64,000 bases of DNA from Ganoderma boninense (taxonomy: Eukaryota > Basidiomycota > Agaricomycetes > Polyporales > Polyporaceae), in contig CM035311.1 of assembly GCA_002900995.3 (NCBI GenBank), forward strand, positions 2,418,001 to 2,482,000, read 5' to 3'. A program made the position numbers and the translations under genes. Below the pieces are notes generated by a model. The model was given only the letters and a program-made list of their open reading frames with translations, was not told the DNA's origin and searched no databases. Positions 23,021 to 35,618 of this stretch are shown one piece after another. Position 1 is the stretch's first letter. Each line of letters opens with the position of its first letter.

Positions 23021-24691
23021 GCCGCCACTCTCACTTTACTACCGGGGCATTGTTTCGCCAGAACTGGATTAGGTGCGATGCACCGGTGCATGTCCTTGCA
23101 TGTCAGGGCAGGAAGGGGCAACGGAATCCTGGACCCAAAAAGTCAAATTTGAAACAGGTACTACAGAGAGACGTGAATCGATCATCGATATTGCCGCTTT
23201 TTTGGGAGGGGAGCTCACCGGATTGAGCATGCATGATGTGGCCGGTGTCCTTTTTTCTCGCAGGATTGCAGTATTCCCTCGGTACACTAATCGCAGGTCA
23301 AGACTGTGTGGGCCTCATTGGCTAGAAGAAACACAGCACGTTTTTCAGCTCCACGATAACCCGGTCCATCGAACCCGCACATCAAAACGTGCTTCCTTGG
23401 TCAATTTTTCCCGCCAATCTGTTCATGAACTCGAGGGACTAGCGGTCAGATTAGAAGCCGGCTTTCGCGGAGGAAAGAAACCGCTCTCAGGACCAACCGG
23501 CAAAGTGCGCATTGGGTTCGCAAACTCGTCCTGTAATGTCTCAAAGGCTATCCGACTCATCTGCAGCCAGCCAAACTGAACCCTTTTGCAGGCCATTGCT
23601 GTGGGCTGCAATCGTTTGTCTGTATAACAAAAAGTCAAAACGATGCACGTCGAACCCAACAAAATGGCCGCACGAAGAGGAGAGTGGCACAATCCCTTGA
23701 AGTCTAGGCGTGCGGAAATGAACGTGCTGTGCACCAACTCAATGAAGTCTGACACAAATTGAAATCATGAGTATCGCTGCCGCTTTCGCCGGAAACAGCG
23801 AAACGGCCTGCTTACTTGTGCGACCGGGGACGTTGACACGCGACCCTATCGGAGCCGCGAGGAGTGTACTATTGGCCGAGACGTATTAACGCCGACGCTG
23901 AAGCCTGGAACAGGAACAGACAAACAGGTTAGTGCGACAGAGGAATTGGTGCGGTATACTCCTGCAGCAGTATGAGGCTCTGATTGGCCACAACCTGCTT
24001 CCGTCTACAGTCGGAGCATGAGAGAGCATGAGGCTCTCGGATGGATGGGAATTTCGATGAGACAAGCAAGACGACGGCCTGCGGAACCCAAACTACTGTA
24101 GCTTGCTTGACGTAGGGTGGGGCTTAGACGCCTTTTAGTGGTGTTCCTACATCCCTTACAGTAGCTTACAGTAAGCTATATATGTTGTGAAGGTCGATGT
24201 CCGGAGGTTTTGATTCCCGGAAGGAAAATCAGGGACAGTGAGTATGACGTCGGCTAAGAGATGTAAATATTTGTGGCCCCTCAGTGAGGACGACATTCTT
24301 ATCGTCACTATACTTAGCTATGCCTTACCACAATGATTGGGTGAGCACAGATATTTCATAAAGGTACCCGATAAGCACAAATTTGCCAGTTTCGGAGGTG
24401 TTTAGGTAAGGATTCGTCTGTTCAGACAGCGAGCTCCAGCAGTGCTCCAGCGAGGTACACAAGTATGGCGCTCGTTGGTGTCTGTGCATGGCAGTCAGCA
24501 TCTGCGCATCGCTGTGATGAATAGAAAAGACCGGTCCCCATCGGACCCGCGAACTGGGGTCATGCCCACTGCCAGTGTTACGAGAGGTTACGAGCTGGCC
24601 AGGTTCTCAACACCTTGCTATGCAACACCAGGAATGGCTGGAGGCGAGCAATACGGAGCCACTATGCGTTTAAGTAGCTGCTGACTAGTTG
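23021..24691. other. Gene-poor stretch upstream of the terpene cyclase
   Basis: No convincing exons. Contains small repeats of GTAGCTTACAGTAAGCTA type near 24100-24180. Open frames (for example 23073-23579 plus) have no family motifs. Looks like repeat-derived or decayed DNA. Confidence 0.45.
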
Positions 24692-25074
24692 CAGTGCCTT
24701 GCATAATTGCGTGAACGCGCGGAAAAATCCCCAGCAGGCGCTTATACCTCGCCTACAAAATGCGGATGGATCACGGTCACATGCAACGCCAACGCCGCCT
24801 GTGCGCCTCTACTGGTCTTAACTTCAGCCTGACTGTTCCCATTGTCCCCCACGCTTGTCTACTTCCTGGAGAGCTCAGTGGTTCTCAACGGGCCTCCTAG
24901 TTTACCATTTGGGCCCTCAGCTGCTTCGGGAGGCACCCATGCCATCCAAGAGACATGTCACATCAAGGTCACCAACTCGCTTCTGAAGCTTCCCAGGCGT
25001 CCTGATTTGGTAGGCGAACATATAAGCGCCTGCAGGAATTTTTCAGCGCGTTCACGCAATTATGCAAGGCACTG
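24692..25074. mobile_element. MITE-like element with about 70-bp terminal inverted repeats
   Basis: Both ends start CAGTGCCTTGCATAATTGCG when read inward. The similarity continues for about 70 bp (through GCAGGCGCTTATA and CGCCTAC) with a few mismatches and one small gap. Total length is 383 bp and there is no coding capacity, so this is a non-autonomous DNA transposon. The terminal sequence CAGTGCCTTGCATAA resembles ends of Tc1/mariner-like elements, but the TA target duplication is not clear (flanks end TTG on the left and begin TGA on the right). Superfamily therefore uncertain; the inverted repeats themselves are seen directly. Confidence 0.75.
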
Positions 25075-26282
25075 TGATTGTTGATCCAAAGTTCTCGATA
25101 CCGGACCATGGAATGATGCAATGCAGCCGTGCATCAACGGGCCGTCCTTCCTACATTTCACAAGGGCTAGTAATCGGTTAAGTGAACTCTGACACTGTAA
25201 AAGGTGGTGCGAGTTACCACGACACTCATCTCGCCCATTCTTCCTTTCAGTCGTCCGTCCTTCCTCCGACAATCGAGTAAGGAGGCTGTGATGTAACATC
25301 GCGCTCAAATTGATGCCGTGTAAACATATTCTGTTCCCTCATGGTCTGAATCGGAAACCCGTTCATTCACAAGTACGACGGATTGTTCATCGTTCTCACC
25401 TTTAAGACTTGTGGTCATCCTCCAGACCGAGAAACATGCAGACGTTCGGACGAAACAACCTGAACACGATACCAACAACGCGAGAGAGACCTGATAGCGC
25501 GTCAATGGCTTGGAGCTTGTGCTTGAATGCGTTGAACGCAGGAGCGATTGACTTCAAATGCTTTGGTGAAAACAACAATGCATATTGGCGTACCAACGAT
25601 CGACAAGTATCTGCACAATGACTAGTACCTGACGAAACCGTCTACATAGTGTCCAATGTGTACGTACTTGGAAAACATGTCCCATCCCTTCAAAACGTCC
25701 GGTCCGTGGTGGAAGAAGGTAGGACGATCTGCGGGATGAGCGACCACCGAGGCGACCGCAAGCAATTTTGCCGCACAGTTTAACGCCGAAGCGGTAGAGG
25801 CAGAAACCCCGCATAAGACGTAGATAATTACGGCAATAGTCGAAAGGAAAATATGAGACAGCGGAGAATCGAAAGCACAGAAAACATCGAGGAAAGAGAT
25901 CGCCCATGAGATGTATTGAGTAGCACCACAGCGAGGTGAGGGAAAGAGTTCAGGCCGTGTGCGCTCGTCTCGGTTCGCCTTTTCGTTCGTTCGGGAGATG
26001 CCGAGACTAACCCCGACTAGGTCCGCCTCCATCGGGCAATCCTCGACGCTCGTCTCAGCTGCAGGTTACCGAGGTCGATCGGTGTGCCCCCAAGGAACGA
26101 CTTGGCACAGGACTGTCACCACACCGTTGGAAATCATACTGTGTGTGTGTTGTTTGAACTTGTTCGTCTTCTTGTTCTCTCCTCATTGAATATGCAAAGT
26201 ACCTAAAGCATGCGAGATATCTTCTACCTAAATAATGAACGTACACCCAAATACACTGCTTAGCGATAGCGACCGACGACGA
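25075..26282. other. Unresolved region, possibly a hypothetical minus-strand gene
   Basis: Between 26032 and about 25400 the minus strand has open segments with hydrophobic and amphipathic runs (for example IFLSTIAVIIYVLCGVSAS, and LSGLSRVVGIVFRLFRPN). They could be exons of a membrane protein, but I could not find a consistent start and splice pattern. No family recognised. Confidence 0.25.
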
Positions 26283-27763
26283 CTAGCAACCCCCTGCTGC
26301 TGCCGACGACGACGCCCCTGATTCCTTCTCTTTCTCCGCAAGCATCGCCCCCACAGCCGGGTGCGGCGACGGCCCGTCGTCCATGTACAGCCCGTGCTGC
26401 TCGATGTAGTCGACTACGGGGGCGGGCAGGAGGTAGCGCACGCTGAGCCCGCGGCGGAGGAATAGTCGAACCTTGGTCGACGACACGTCGTTCTGGACGA
26501 GCTGGTGGATGAGGTGGATGTTGTGGCGCCAACGCGCGAGCGTGTCCACCGCCTGGTCGACGTCCGAGCCCGCTCGCTCGATGATCAACGCGCCGTACCG
26601 CCCGAGGATGTGGTCGAGATCCGGTTCCGACCATACGCCTGGCTCGGACATCGTCGCGATCAAGTCCGAGCCCGCAAGCAGCATGATCCGCGCTGGCCGC
26701 CGCGTCTCCGGCTGGCCGGGGGAGGTGGAGGGGACGACGATGCCACCGAGGCGGGTGTTGATCTCGTGCTCAAAGTGGTCGAGGACGACAGCGGTGCGCT
26801 GGTAGGATTGGAAAGCCTCCCAAGGGTCGACCATCAGCCATTGTGAGGTCTGCTCTGCGGCGAGGTTGCACATGTTTACTCTATAAGGAGAAGATGAAAA
26901 GTGATCGTCAGCGTCTTGGCTTTCGGGTGGTAAACGGGCGTATACGGGTCTTCCGAGAAGACGCGAGAAAGGCGCACATATCTCGCCGAGATTATACGGG
27001 CTCGAGCACGAGGTGTCGTACAAGTCATAATTGGGCAGCGTCATGGGACTGGCCACATGCGACAAGGCGAGCCAAGACTAGGGCATCGCGGGAAGGTGGA
27101 CGAAAACACGTCTGTGTGTACACGCGGTGGCGTCATATGAGATGCTCGAAATAGTTCGAAATAGCCTCGGGGGCCCTGAGGCGCTCGGGCTTGGCTCGGG
27201 CAGTTCAGGACGATGTGTACTGCCTCCACCCCACGGCCTCCCGCTGCCACGGCGGATCCTTGCGAGGAACACAAACACAGACGAAAGATGGCCTTCAAAG
27301 TGAAGTGCAGGGGTTCCTCTACAAGAGGGCAGGCGAAACATGAAGACCATAGCTGCTCACGTGACCTGGAAATGGAACGGAAAGCTTTACCCCGCAAGGG
27401 GCACACCCGTCATTGCGGGGAAGAAAAGCAGAGCTGATGGCAGGAGACGAAGCTTGGAGAACGAAACGAAGCCCACCTGTGGTGTGCATCCAGAAGGCCG
27501 GGTTTCTTGTATTGGTCCGAGACAGGACTCAGGTACCCCCCGACGATCTCGAAGTCGGTGTTTTGACGGACGTAGTCCTTCGCCATTTCAAACATTCGGA
27601 GGTGGAGGTATGTGATGGGGCTGAAGGAGCCGCAGGCGACGAGGACGACAGGCTGTTTTTCCGGATTGCGTAGGACATGGGCGAGGCGGTGAGATGGAAA
27701 CTGGTAGTGCGGAGGATTCGAGAACTGTGGCGGAAGCGAGGAAGGTGCCATCTCTGACGACAT
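26283..27763 (-). CDS. NMA1: Nicotinamide/nicotinic acid mononucleotide adenylyltransferase
   Basis: Makes NAD or its deamido form from NMN/NaMN and ATP. Two exons, about 27763-27477 and 26880-26283, joined as DAHH-R-VNMCNLA in the right phase. The start chosen is ATG 27763; the open frame before it lacks ATG. Exon 1 carries the nucleotidyltransferase entry motif GSFSPITYLHLRMFEMA (the expected His is the second of the (H/T)xGH-type pair, here YLHLR as in eukaryotic NMNATs) and VGGYLSPVSDQYKK. Exon 2 has the SSTKVR motif in DVSSTKVRLFLRRG, LAGSDLIATM and the end LPAPVVDYIEQHGLY. The intron is long (about 600 nt) for this window, and a small extra exon within it cannot be ruled out. Confidence 0.9.
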
Positions 27764-28348
27764 GGCTGGGTATGTTGGCGGGTGCAAGAGACGAGGGAGG
27801 AGAATGGCTGGGTATGGAGGGTAAGAGACTGGGGCAGAGCTGGGGTAACTGGTATGCTGTGATAAATCATATCCGCAAGTCAGGTGGCCAAGGGACAGCG
27901 TGGGAAAGGATGACTGGACTAACCAAAAGCCATCTTGCTACGGAAAACGCACTTCAGTCACAGGAGTCCTCCGGGACGCAACGGAGATGGAGAAGCCTTG
28001 ATTGTGCAAAGCCCAGAAATTGCGGAACAAGTGTATCATGATCGACGGTGGGAGGAGGAAGCACGCTCTGTCCAACGACGGCCGATTTGCGAGCCTCATA
28101 GCGAACATGAGGCGCGCTTGTCCACGCTGCGCTCCGAAAGCAAGCGCCAGATCGCTGAGGTAAGCCCTTCTCGCGGGGGTCAGTCCGGTGGGAGCATGCT
28201 TAGCGCCAGAACGCCGAGGATTCGAAGGCCAAGATGCCGCCGACTTCGAGCATCCTGCAAGTTGCAACATCCTCTCCTCCCCGCCGTTCCTCTTTCTCCT
28301 CGCTGGCTGGTTCAGTAAACTCTGGAACAGTTTCCACTCTAACTCTCA
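27764..28348. promoter_or_regulatory. Shared upstream region of NMNAT and Clr2 genes
   Basis: 585 bp between divergent starts. A clean GTAAGC...TGCTTAG pair at about 28160-28202 suggests an intron in the 5' leader of the plus-strand gene. No coding exon recognised. Confidence 0.35.
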
Positions 28349-31300
28349 ATGTCTAGGAGGCACCCAGGCGGATACGTGCTGCCCGACAATCCCTCATGGC
28401 TCGAGTTTCCCCGAAGCGATGGCGATCCTGCTCAGTTACCCAAGAACACAACCAGAGTGGTCGACAACGAAGGGCAGGTCAACTTCATGCGTCCAGTCGG
28501 CATGGAGGAAAGCATTGCCAACCTATGGCGCGTCAATATAGGCTCCCAACTCGCCGTACGCATGCAGTTACCTGGTCAGTGTAGCCCAGTTCCCTCCCCT
28601 TAATTGCCGCTAAAATCTTCTCGGAAGAGGGCCCCAAGTATGTCCTCAAGGGGTTCCCAGAAGGATACCAGTTGTATGACCATAACAAGGGACCTGCTTC
28701 GGGTCCGCGACATGATCCTTATTTAATCGGTAAGTAGCCTCGTTCTAGATACAACGTACTACACATACTCTGCAAATGAGAGAGAAGCTCCTCTGCTTTT
28801 TAAACCTGGACGCCACATGTCTACCAAATGAGCCTTTTAAAGTCAGCGGGCCGGCTCTCTTTTCGATATTGAAGTTTAGGAGACCACAGGTATTCCTTAT
28901 GCTGTAGCAGGGAATGCTTCCGTGCCCTCTGGTAGCTCTGGGCGTACATCATGCACGGCAAAGTCTGACGCAGCGCATCGCAATCCCAATAGCCGATCAG
29001 GTTGTCTTTGCGATCTACCATACCCGCATTCGCTCTCCTCCGAGCATTCGGGTACAGCACATTTACCTATACCAAAATCACCCCCCTTTTCTCGGTCCAG
29101 GCGAACTTCTGATCGTGATACTCACATTGTGAATGGGATAGGATCTACCAACGTGAACCGCTTCCGCTCAACGAACGAGTTCATTCCACATGCCCTATGG
29201 CTCATGCAAGATGAGACTATGAACCGAGCAAACTGCCAGTGCAAATACTGCACGAAGCAACCACAGCGAATCATCTCGGATACTATGGGACTCCCCCTCC
29301 ATCGGCGATCGGCGTCTGTCTCGGGCACGCTTCCACCCTCCGCCGTTCGTGCTCCTCGTCCACGTCGCGAGCCCCGCGAACCTCGGCAAAACCAACGCCC
29401 TGCACCACCAAAACCTTATGCTGCCGTTCGCCACGCACCGAAACCACCCAAAGCCCTAGTTGGCCCTGACCAATACATCTCTCCGGAGCGTGATCTCGAC
29501 ATCCGCACCTCTTTCAGCTACGGAGAAGGCCAGCGTCCTCGGTGGTTCCGCAAGGGAGAACTCATTTGGTGTAGCATTCAGTCTCCCATCCGTGGCCGCG
29601 CCCCCGAAGAGGACATCGTTTTGTGGCCCGGTCTCGTCGATGACGTTCACACCAAAACGGTGGCTGTTCCTCGGGCCCGTCCAAGCGAGGATGTTGACAT
29701 GGCTCACCTTTACGCCGAGGCTGCCGACAACAACCCTACACTTGGAGAACCTCCCGTCGCCGGAGCATCAGGACTGCCTGCAACTGCCCCGGTCGAAGCA
29801 GCCGGCTTCGCGCCGTGGGTTGTTGAGCAGTGGTACGAGTACAAGGTTAAGCTTCTTGGCACTCACGTCCATTTCTATGTCACGGACGAGCAAGTGCTAC
29901 CGTACCTAGCCTATGCACCGTCGGACCCGGTCCTCCACCGGGTCCAGGATGCGCTTACCGCTTACTTGCGGACCGTCCCGATCGAACAAATGGACCGGGA
30001 TCTTGAGCAAAACATGTTCGAGTTCGATCCAATGAAGGAAGAACCGCGGGGCGAAGAGTACTTCGAGAAGTACCTTCAAGCTGCGCCGTCGTACACTCTT
30101 GCCCTCCAGATCGCCTCAAATCTAGCGCTGTTCTGGCTACCGACGGATGAGTGGGACTGCAAGTTCATTCTACCGCCACCACCCGCCCCGCCTGCCCCAT
30201 CTGCGTCAGCATCACGCCCTCATACTCCCAGCCAGCCCTTACCCACCGGATCTCAGTCCCAAGTCCAGCCAAACGCTCTCCATTCTGTCCTCCAACAATC
30301 CCTCAACATGAACGCTAGCTCCTCAGCCAGTTCCTCGCAGGGCCCCCAGCCGAGAGCATCAGCATGGCCGGCCGACACCCCCGCGCGGCCGCGGCCGCGT
30401 CGGCCCCCCAACCACCCCCTCCCCCGCAGCAGACCGTCATCCAGACACGCTTCCAGGGCGTGTGGTGGGGCACGGAGCGGATCTGGACGGACGAGCTCGT
30501 CCGGCTGAAGATCGCGCGGTGCCAGTTCGCGCCGAAGGGCACGGACGTGATCTACGCGCCCGCGGGGCCCTCCGCGTCGAGCCTCGCCGAGATGCAGGGC
30601 AACCCGGCGATCGCGGGCACGCCGACGGAGCGGCTCGGCGCAAGCGAGAAGGGGCTCTTCCTCAGGCTCGAGGGCTTGTTCATCGTAGACGTCCCCGCCG
30701 CGGACGGGAACGGGACGACGAAGGAGTGCCGCGCGAGCGGGATGGTGTACGAGCTCGCGGACGCGGATTGGGAGGAGGTCGTCGGAGAGGCGGCGAATGG
30801 GACAGCCAAGGCGAACGGCAACGGTGGCGAGGTCTCCGTGAACGGGACGAATGGTGTCGTTGTTGACAAGGGGAAGGGGAAGGCGCGCGAGACGGTCGAC
30901 GGTGAGTGCCTGATCAGGCTCGACTGTCACCTTGTGGGGGTTGGTGTTGACGTTGACGTTGTGCTGGTGCCAGATCCGATGGTTCAGGACTCCAGTGCGC
31001 CTCCGGCCATGACGCAAGCATCATCCGAGTCTTCCCCCAAGCCGCCGCCACAGCCAAATGCGGATGCTGCCGTTCAAGGTGTAGAATCAGCTCCAAGCAC
31101 TCGCGAGCAGACGTCACCCCCCGCTGCCGCTCCTAATCACACAAATGCTACGCAATCGAAGCATGCACGGAACGTGAGCGAGCAGATGTCCCACCCGGTC
31201 CTGTCGACACCATACCCGCTTCCGCCGCCACCGAATGGCTTCAAGTTCCGGCCCATCTTACCACCGGGGCACGAAGTCGTGATCTCGCTTTCCCTGATTA

Positions 31301-31638
31301 GCGGACGGTACTACCCCAGCCTCTTCTATCACCCACTCATGCGGTCGACCGTCCAACAAGCCATCAATCTGGCAGGAGAAGAGGGCGGCCTCTTCCGGAA
31401 CCGACATCTATGGGCAATGGAGGGTCTGCTGCCGGGGGTCCACCAGTCGATGGACCCGCGATTCTGGCGGGGCTCGCGGGTAGTTATGCTACAGGAGGCG
31501 GACAAGGAGGCGCGGAGTCGGTTCCGTGAACGGTGGGAGGTCGTCAAGATGGAGCGGCTGCACCCACCGCAGGAATCGGATGTGGATTGGCCTGGCGTTG
31601 TAGCGGAGAACGAAGCGGCCATGGATGTAGATTCGTGA
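28349..31638 (+). CDS. clr2: Cryptic loci regulator Clr2 (SHREC-type silencing complex)
   Basis: Clr2 is the scaffold of the fungal Snf2/HDAC SHREC complex that silences heterochromatin. Exons about 28349-28574, 28628-28729, then 29142 onward. Landmarks: LPDNPSWLEFPRSDGDP at the N-terminus, KYVLKGFPEGYQLYDHNKG, RSTNEFIPHALWLM, CQCKYCTKQPQ (CxCxxC), the PRWFRKGELIWC and WPGLVDD segment, and in the C-terminal part VWWGTERIWTDELVRLK, LEGLFIVD and YPSLFYHP. The frame shifts between about 30287 and 30430: a 143-nt intron with a weak GTCCTC donor and a strong CCCCGCAG acceptor would restore it, otherwise it is a real frameshift. GC content jumps around 30370-30800. Confidence 0.8.
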
Positions 31639-32211
31639 TTTAGGCTCTATATTGTTGTGCTTTTGTACGGGTTGCGACGATGAGAACAAGACGCGCTCGG
31701 TGGTTGTCTTGTCTCGCTGTTTGACTCCGAGGGCTCGGATACAATGACGGGATTATAAGGAATGTTCGTTTGCAAGTAAGAATGGTAGTTAGAGCGGGCG
31801 TTGTTGGGTAAGTACTCAGACTTATTGTGTACTAGCCGGCTTATTGAGATATAATTGGACTGATTAGTGGGGTAAGTAAAGGCGCGCAGCGAGGGCGCTG
31901 GTTGGGCATTGCTCATCTTCTCTGTACGACGACCATCTCGAACCCGTTTGTCCGTCTGAAGCGCTTCTGGTCGTTGACGAGCAGAGGATCCGTCGTGTCT
32001 CTTCCTGCGACTTGTTGCCTATACCCCCTCCGGACGACCTGCGACATTAGTTCGAACCGGCGGATCCTCTGAGGCACGCACGAATCTCGTATCCTCGATT
32101 CTCTGCCCTGCCCCTTTTCCCGTTCTCCTCCTCTCCGTCTCCCGACTGCTACGTTCTTGCGTCCCACTCTATCCCTATTGCTGTCGCAACTATACTGCCT
32201 CGCTCCTTGTT
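31639..32211. other. Intergenic
   Basis: 3' flank of the Clr2 gene and pyrimidine-rich leader of the next gene. No gene seen. Confidence 0.5.
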
Positions 32212-35200
32212 ATGGTCTCCCTCGCTCTCCCGTCTCCTCTGAATCGGTCCTCTAGCATACTCTCGTCCTCTTCATCCAGAAACTCTATCACTCATGCCCC
32301 GCAATCACCGTCGACCTCCGTTCCCCCTTCTCCGGTCCCCTCCACCTCGAGCTCGTCCAGCGGTAGCGACCGGCTGAGCAGAGCTGACGACGGTACGCCG
32401 CCCTCCGCGCTTCCACTGTGGCTGCTTCACGGCGTTTGACGCTCTTTCCTTTGCTCGTTGCCACCAGAGGATGCGACCGTCACCTTCAAACGCGCATCTA
32501 TCATGTCCAAGGCATCCATCATGTCCAAAGGGAAGGAGCGGAGCACCGAGTACGTCAATCGCCCGCATCTTTCGACCCGACCAAGTCGTCTGAACGCGTT
32601 GTAGGGATCTACGGATCCTCGCGGCCCAGCACCACATGACGGAACTCACCTACACCATTTCGGATATCCAGACTCGTATCTTCGGTACGTAACCCACCGT
32701 CTTCTCTTCTCAACGTACGTGTGTCGCATTGCCGCAAGAGGTTGGAATATCAAGTGGGATCCGCGTGGTTGGGCTTTTCATGCGGTTTTTGAGCGGGCCG
32801 GTCTGGCCCTGCGGTCGGTTCTCCTCTCTTCAAGTTTGCTTCCGATTCCCATCGATTTTTCCATCACATCGCTTTGAAGGAGTTCAGTAGCATAACCTGA
32901 CGGCTTGTCTAGAAATCCAGGAGTTACGGCATAAGTCTCAATCGTCTGGCGACGCGTCCAACGCCACAACCGTCGACCAGTCGTTGGCCACCCTCGACGA
33001 ACGCCTGGAATCGGTTTCGAAGGGCGTCAAAGTCGTTAACGATTCTCTGGAGCCGCTCTTGAGTCGAGTAGAACAAACGCCGACGTTGGTGGACGATCCC
33101 AAGCAGGAGGAAGAAGCGGCAGTCCTTCGCGTCCACGCAGCCCTGGTGGCCGATTGGGAGGCGGTTCAGAAGGATATCCAAGTTTTGAGAGAAGAGCTGA
33201 AGGAAGACAAGTGGTTGACAGTCTTCCGCACCGTGACAGACCAGGCGGACGGCATGATGTCCAGCCTTGAGAAAGCAGTCAATCGATGTCAGGTATGAGG
33301 CTATGTGACTCCTGATTAAACTCAGATCTCATCGGTCCGGTAGGATTTCATGTGGCAAGTGCAGAAACGAGGGTTGGACGAAAACATGAATGCAGCAAAT
33401 TCTTCTTCGATCGGACGTGGTGACAGAACGTCAGTCAACTATGAGACGTTCACAACACTTTTGGAATCCTTTGAAGCGAAGAAGAAGTGCGTTGGTCTCT
33501 ATCACTTAGTCACAGTCATGATAACATTTGTTCCAGACATTATATGCCTGCTACAACAAAGGTCCTCTCAATCATTGACAAAGGAGTCCAAGATCGCGTT
33601 ACAAAGAATGGCGAGTGTCTGCGACGACATGCGGAATGTACGCAGCGCTGGCGTAACTTGAAGGAGCGAATATCGAGGACAGACTCCGACATGGAGAACC
33701 TACGGCTGTTCTTCTTGCACGGTCCCGATTCTGCATTAAGTTCAGGAGGTTCCAGTCAGTCGGGTGCCACCTCGTATTCCAAGGGCGGGTATCTCGCGAC
33801 CCCTCCGAGCGGCGAGAAGAAGACCGTTCGTTCTCCTAGTTCGAATACGATTTCCAGATCCATCTCGCCGTTCCGCAAGATTGCACGCAAGCTTAAGGGC
33901 AGTTCTGGAGCAAAGTCCCCTGCTCCAGGCAAGATGACTCCAGCGCCGCCTCCCAAGAGCCCTGCTTTCTCCCGTCAACCTTCATCAGAACCCACGCGCA
34001 CCCTCCGACATCGGTCATCCATGTTCCACTTCATGAACGGCGGCCAACCCCCGACCCCAGTCACCCCCGACCGTCCCTCCCACAAGTATAGTTCTAGCCT
34101 CACACCAGACTCTTCACCCTCCAGGAGGGGAACTGACGGGAATGCCACCCTCAAGATCCGTCCGGCGTGGAATAGCTCTACCAGGGTGGAAGCAGACGAG
34201 CGGTCTGGGACGATCAAGCAGTCGCCTCGTCGACCTTCCATCTCCTCCACCCGTCCACGCATGTCGGACGACATACCCCCCATTCCTCAATTATCTAATC
34301 GGAGTGTCTCGCGGAATTCTATGGCCTCTGGCCGACCTTGGTCGCCTGTAACATCATCATCTACGGCGCAGTCCTCAAACTCGCCATTCTCTATGTACCG
34401 GCCGCCCTCGCGTGCCCGCACGCCAGGCGTATCTAAGGCCAACACAACCGTCTCACCTTCACGTAACCGCCCGAAGACCCCGAGCCACATCCCCGCTCCC
34501 GCCCACCTGCGGTCGATGTCTACGTCCGTGTCTTCGGCAGACTCAAGCCCTTCACGCGCGATTTCCCCCACGCAGTCCATCTCCGGGCAGATGAGCGCCT
34601 TCCCACCCCGGCCTCCCAGCCGCTCGATGATCCCCATACCAAGCGTCCACGTCCAGTCCGCGTCACGACCCGGCACCGCAATGTCCTACCGCCCCGATAG
34701 CGCGATGTCCTTCCGCGCCTCCGCCTCCCGCATCGCGACGCCTGACGGCCTCTCGCGCATGACACCACGGCCACGCGCGCCCCCGTCCAGCTTCAAGGAC
34801 GGCACGCCCCGCACGCCGCTCTCGCGCCCCTCATCGCGCGCAGGGGCGGAGACCCCAGACTGGTACGGGGAGCCGCTGCACCACTACGCGCCGGGGAACC
34901 ACCGCGACCCACTGGACATGGAGGTCGCGACGATCGTGAACTCGATCCCGCACAGCATGATCGTCGAGCGTGTCGACCCGCCGCTGCGGCAGGTGCCGAA
35001 GGATGGCGAGGAGGTGCGCGCGCAGTACGCGTTCTCGAACCAGCTGGGGCGCAAAGTGGTCACCTGCAAGCTGACGACCATGACGCGCACCGGCAAGGGC
35101 ACAACAAAGAAGGTTATGTGCCGTGTTGGTGGAGGTGCGTTCTTTCATCCCGACTCACCCTGTCTCCCTCGATGCCCTGTCTTCTTCACCCATGGCACAT

Positions 35201-35322
35201 CATGATGCAGCTGTGATGGGGCAAGCAAGGGACATGATGATATACACAGATACTGATAGAAAACGTATTCAGGCTGGCAAGATCTCAAAGTCTATGTTAT
35301 GAGTCGTCAATCTGCAGCATAG
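32212..35322 (+). CDS. KAR9-like protein with C-terminal GAS2 domain
   Basis: Likely links microtubules to cortical or actin structures. Seven exons (about 32212-32392, 32468-32549, 32605-32684, 32913-33292, 33344-33486, 33537-35134, 35273-35322). A Ser/Pro-rich start is followed by a long helical, coiled-coil-prone region (LTYTISDIQTRIFEIQELRH through LEKAVNRCQDFMWQVQKRGL and KVLSIIDKGVQDRVTKNGE), the layout of KAR9 proteins. Then comes a large basic Ser/Pro/Arg-rich region (many SPSR, TPxxP), typical of microtubule-binding regions. Near the end is a GAS2/GAR segment: YAFSNQLGRKVVTCKLTTM, KKVMCRVGGGWQDLKVYV. Assignment rests on the domain order; the KAR9 part is weakly conserved in sequence. 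Confidence 0.8.
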
Positions 35323-35618
35323 GAGTATGGGATGCCGTGCGTGTTGTTTGGGTTATTTGGATGGGTATCGAATGAGTGGGCGTGGAAGTGGAAACAGCTG
35401 ACAGTGGAAACTGGATGCGGATGGAGGGACAGTAATCGGTGACACTACTCTAATCGCGGTCGTGTACCGCGTAATCTCTTGGCGTATGTCCATCCTCTCA
35501 CGTTCGTTTATGCAACATGCCTCGCCGAACACTATTCACCGGATAGTGTGCGGCGTTGCCCAACATACTACGAGCGAGCGAGATCGAGGGATTCGGGGAC
35601 CGATGCGGGGTGGCGCGG
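35323..35618. other. Short gap between convergent genes
   Basis: 3' flanks of the GAS2-domain gene and TRAPPC12. Nothing else seen. Confidence 0.5.

Noticed and set aside
19308..28348. Secondary-metabolite cluster around the terpene cyclase
   Set aside because: Neighbours are a splicing factor, gene-poor DNA and NMNAT; no P450, dehydrogenase, transporter or regulator nearby.
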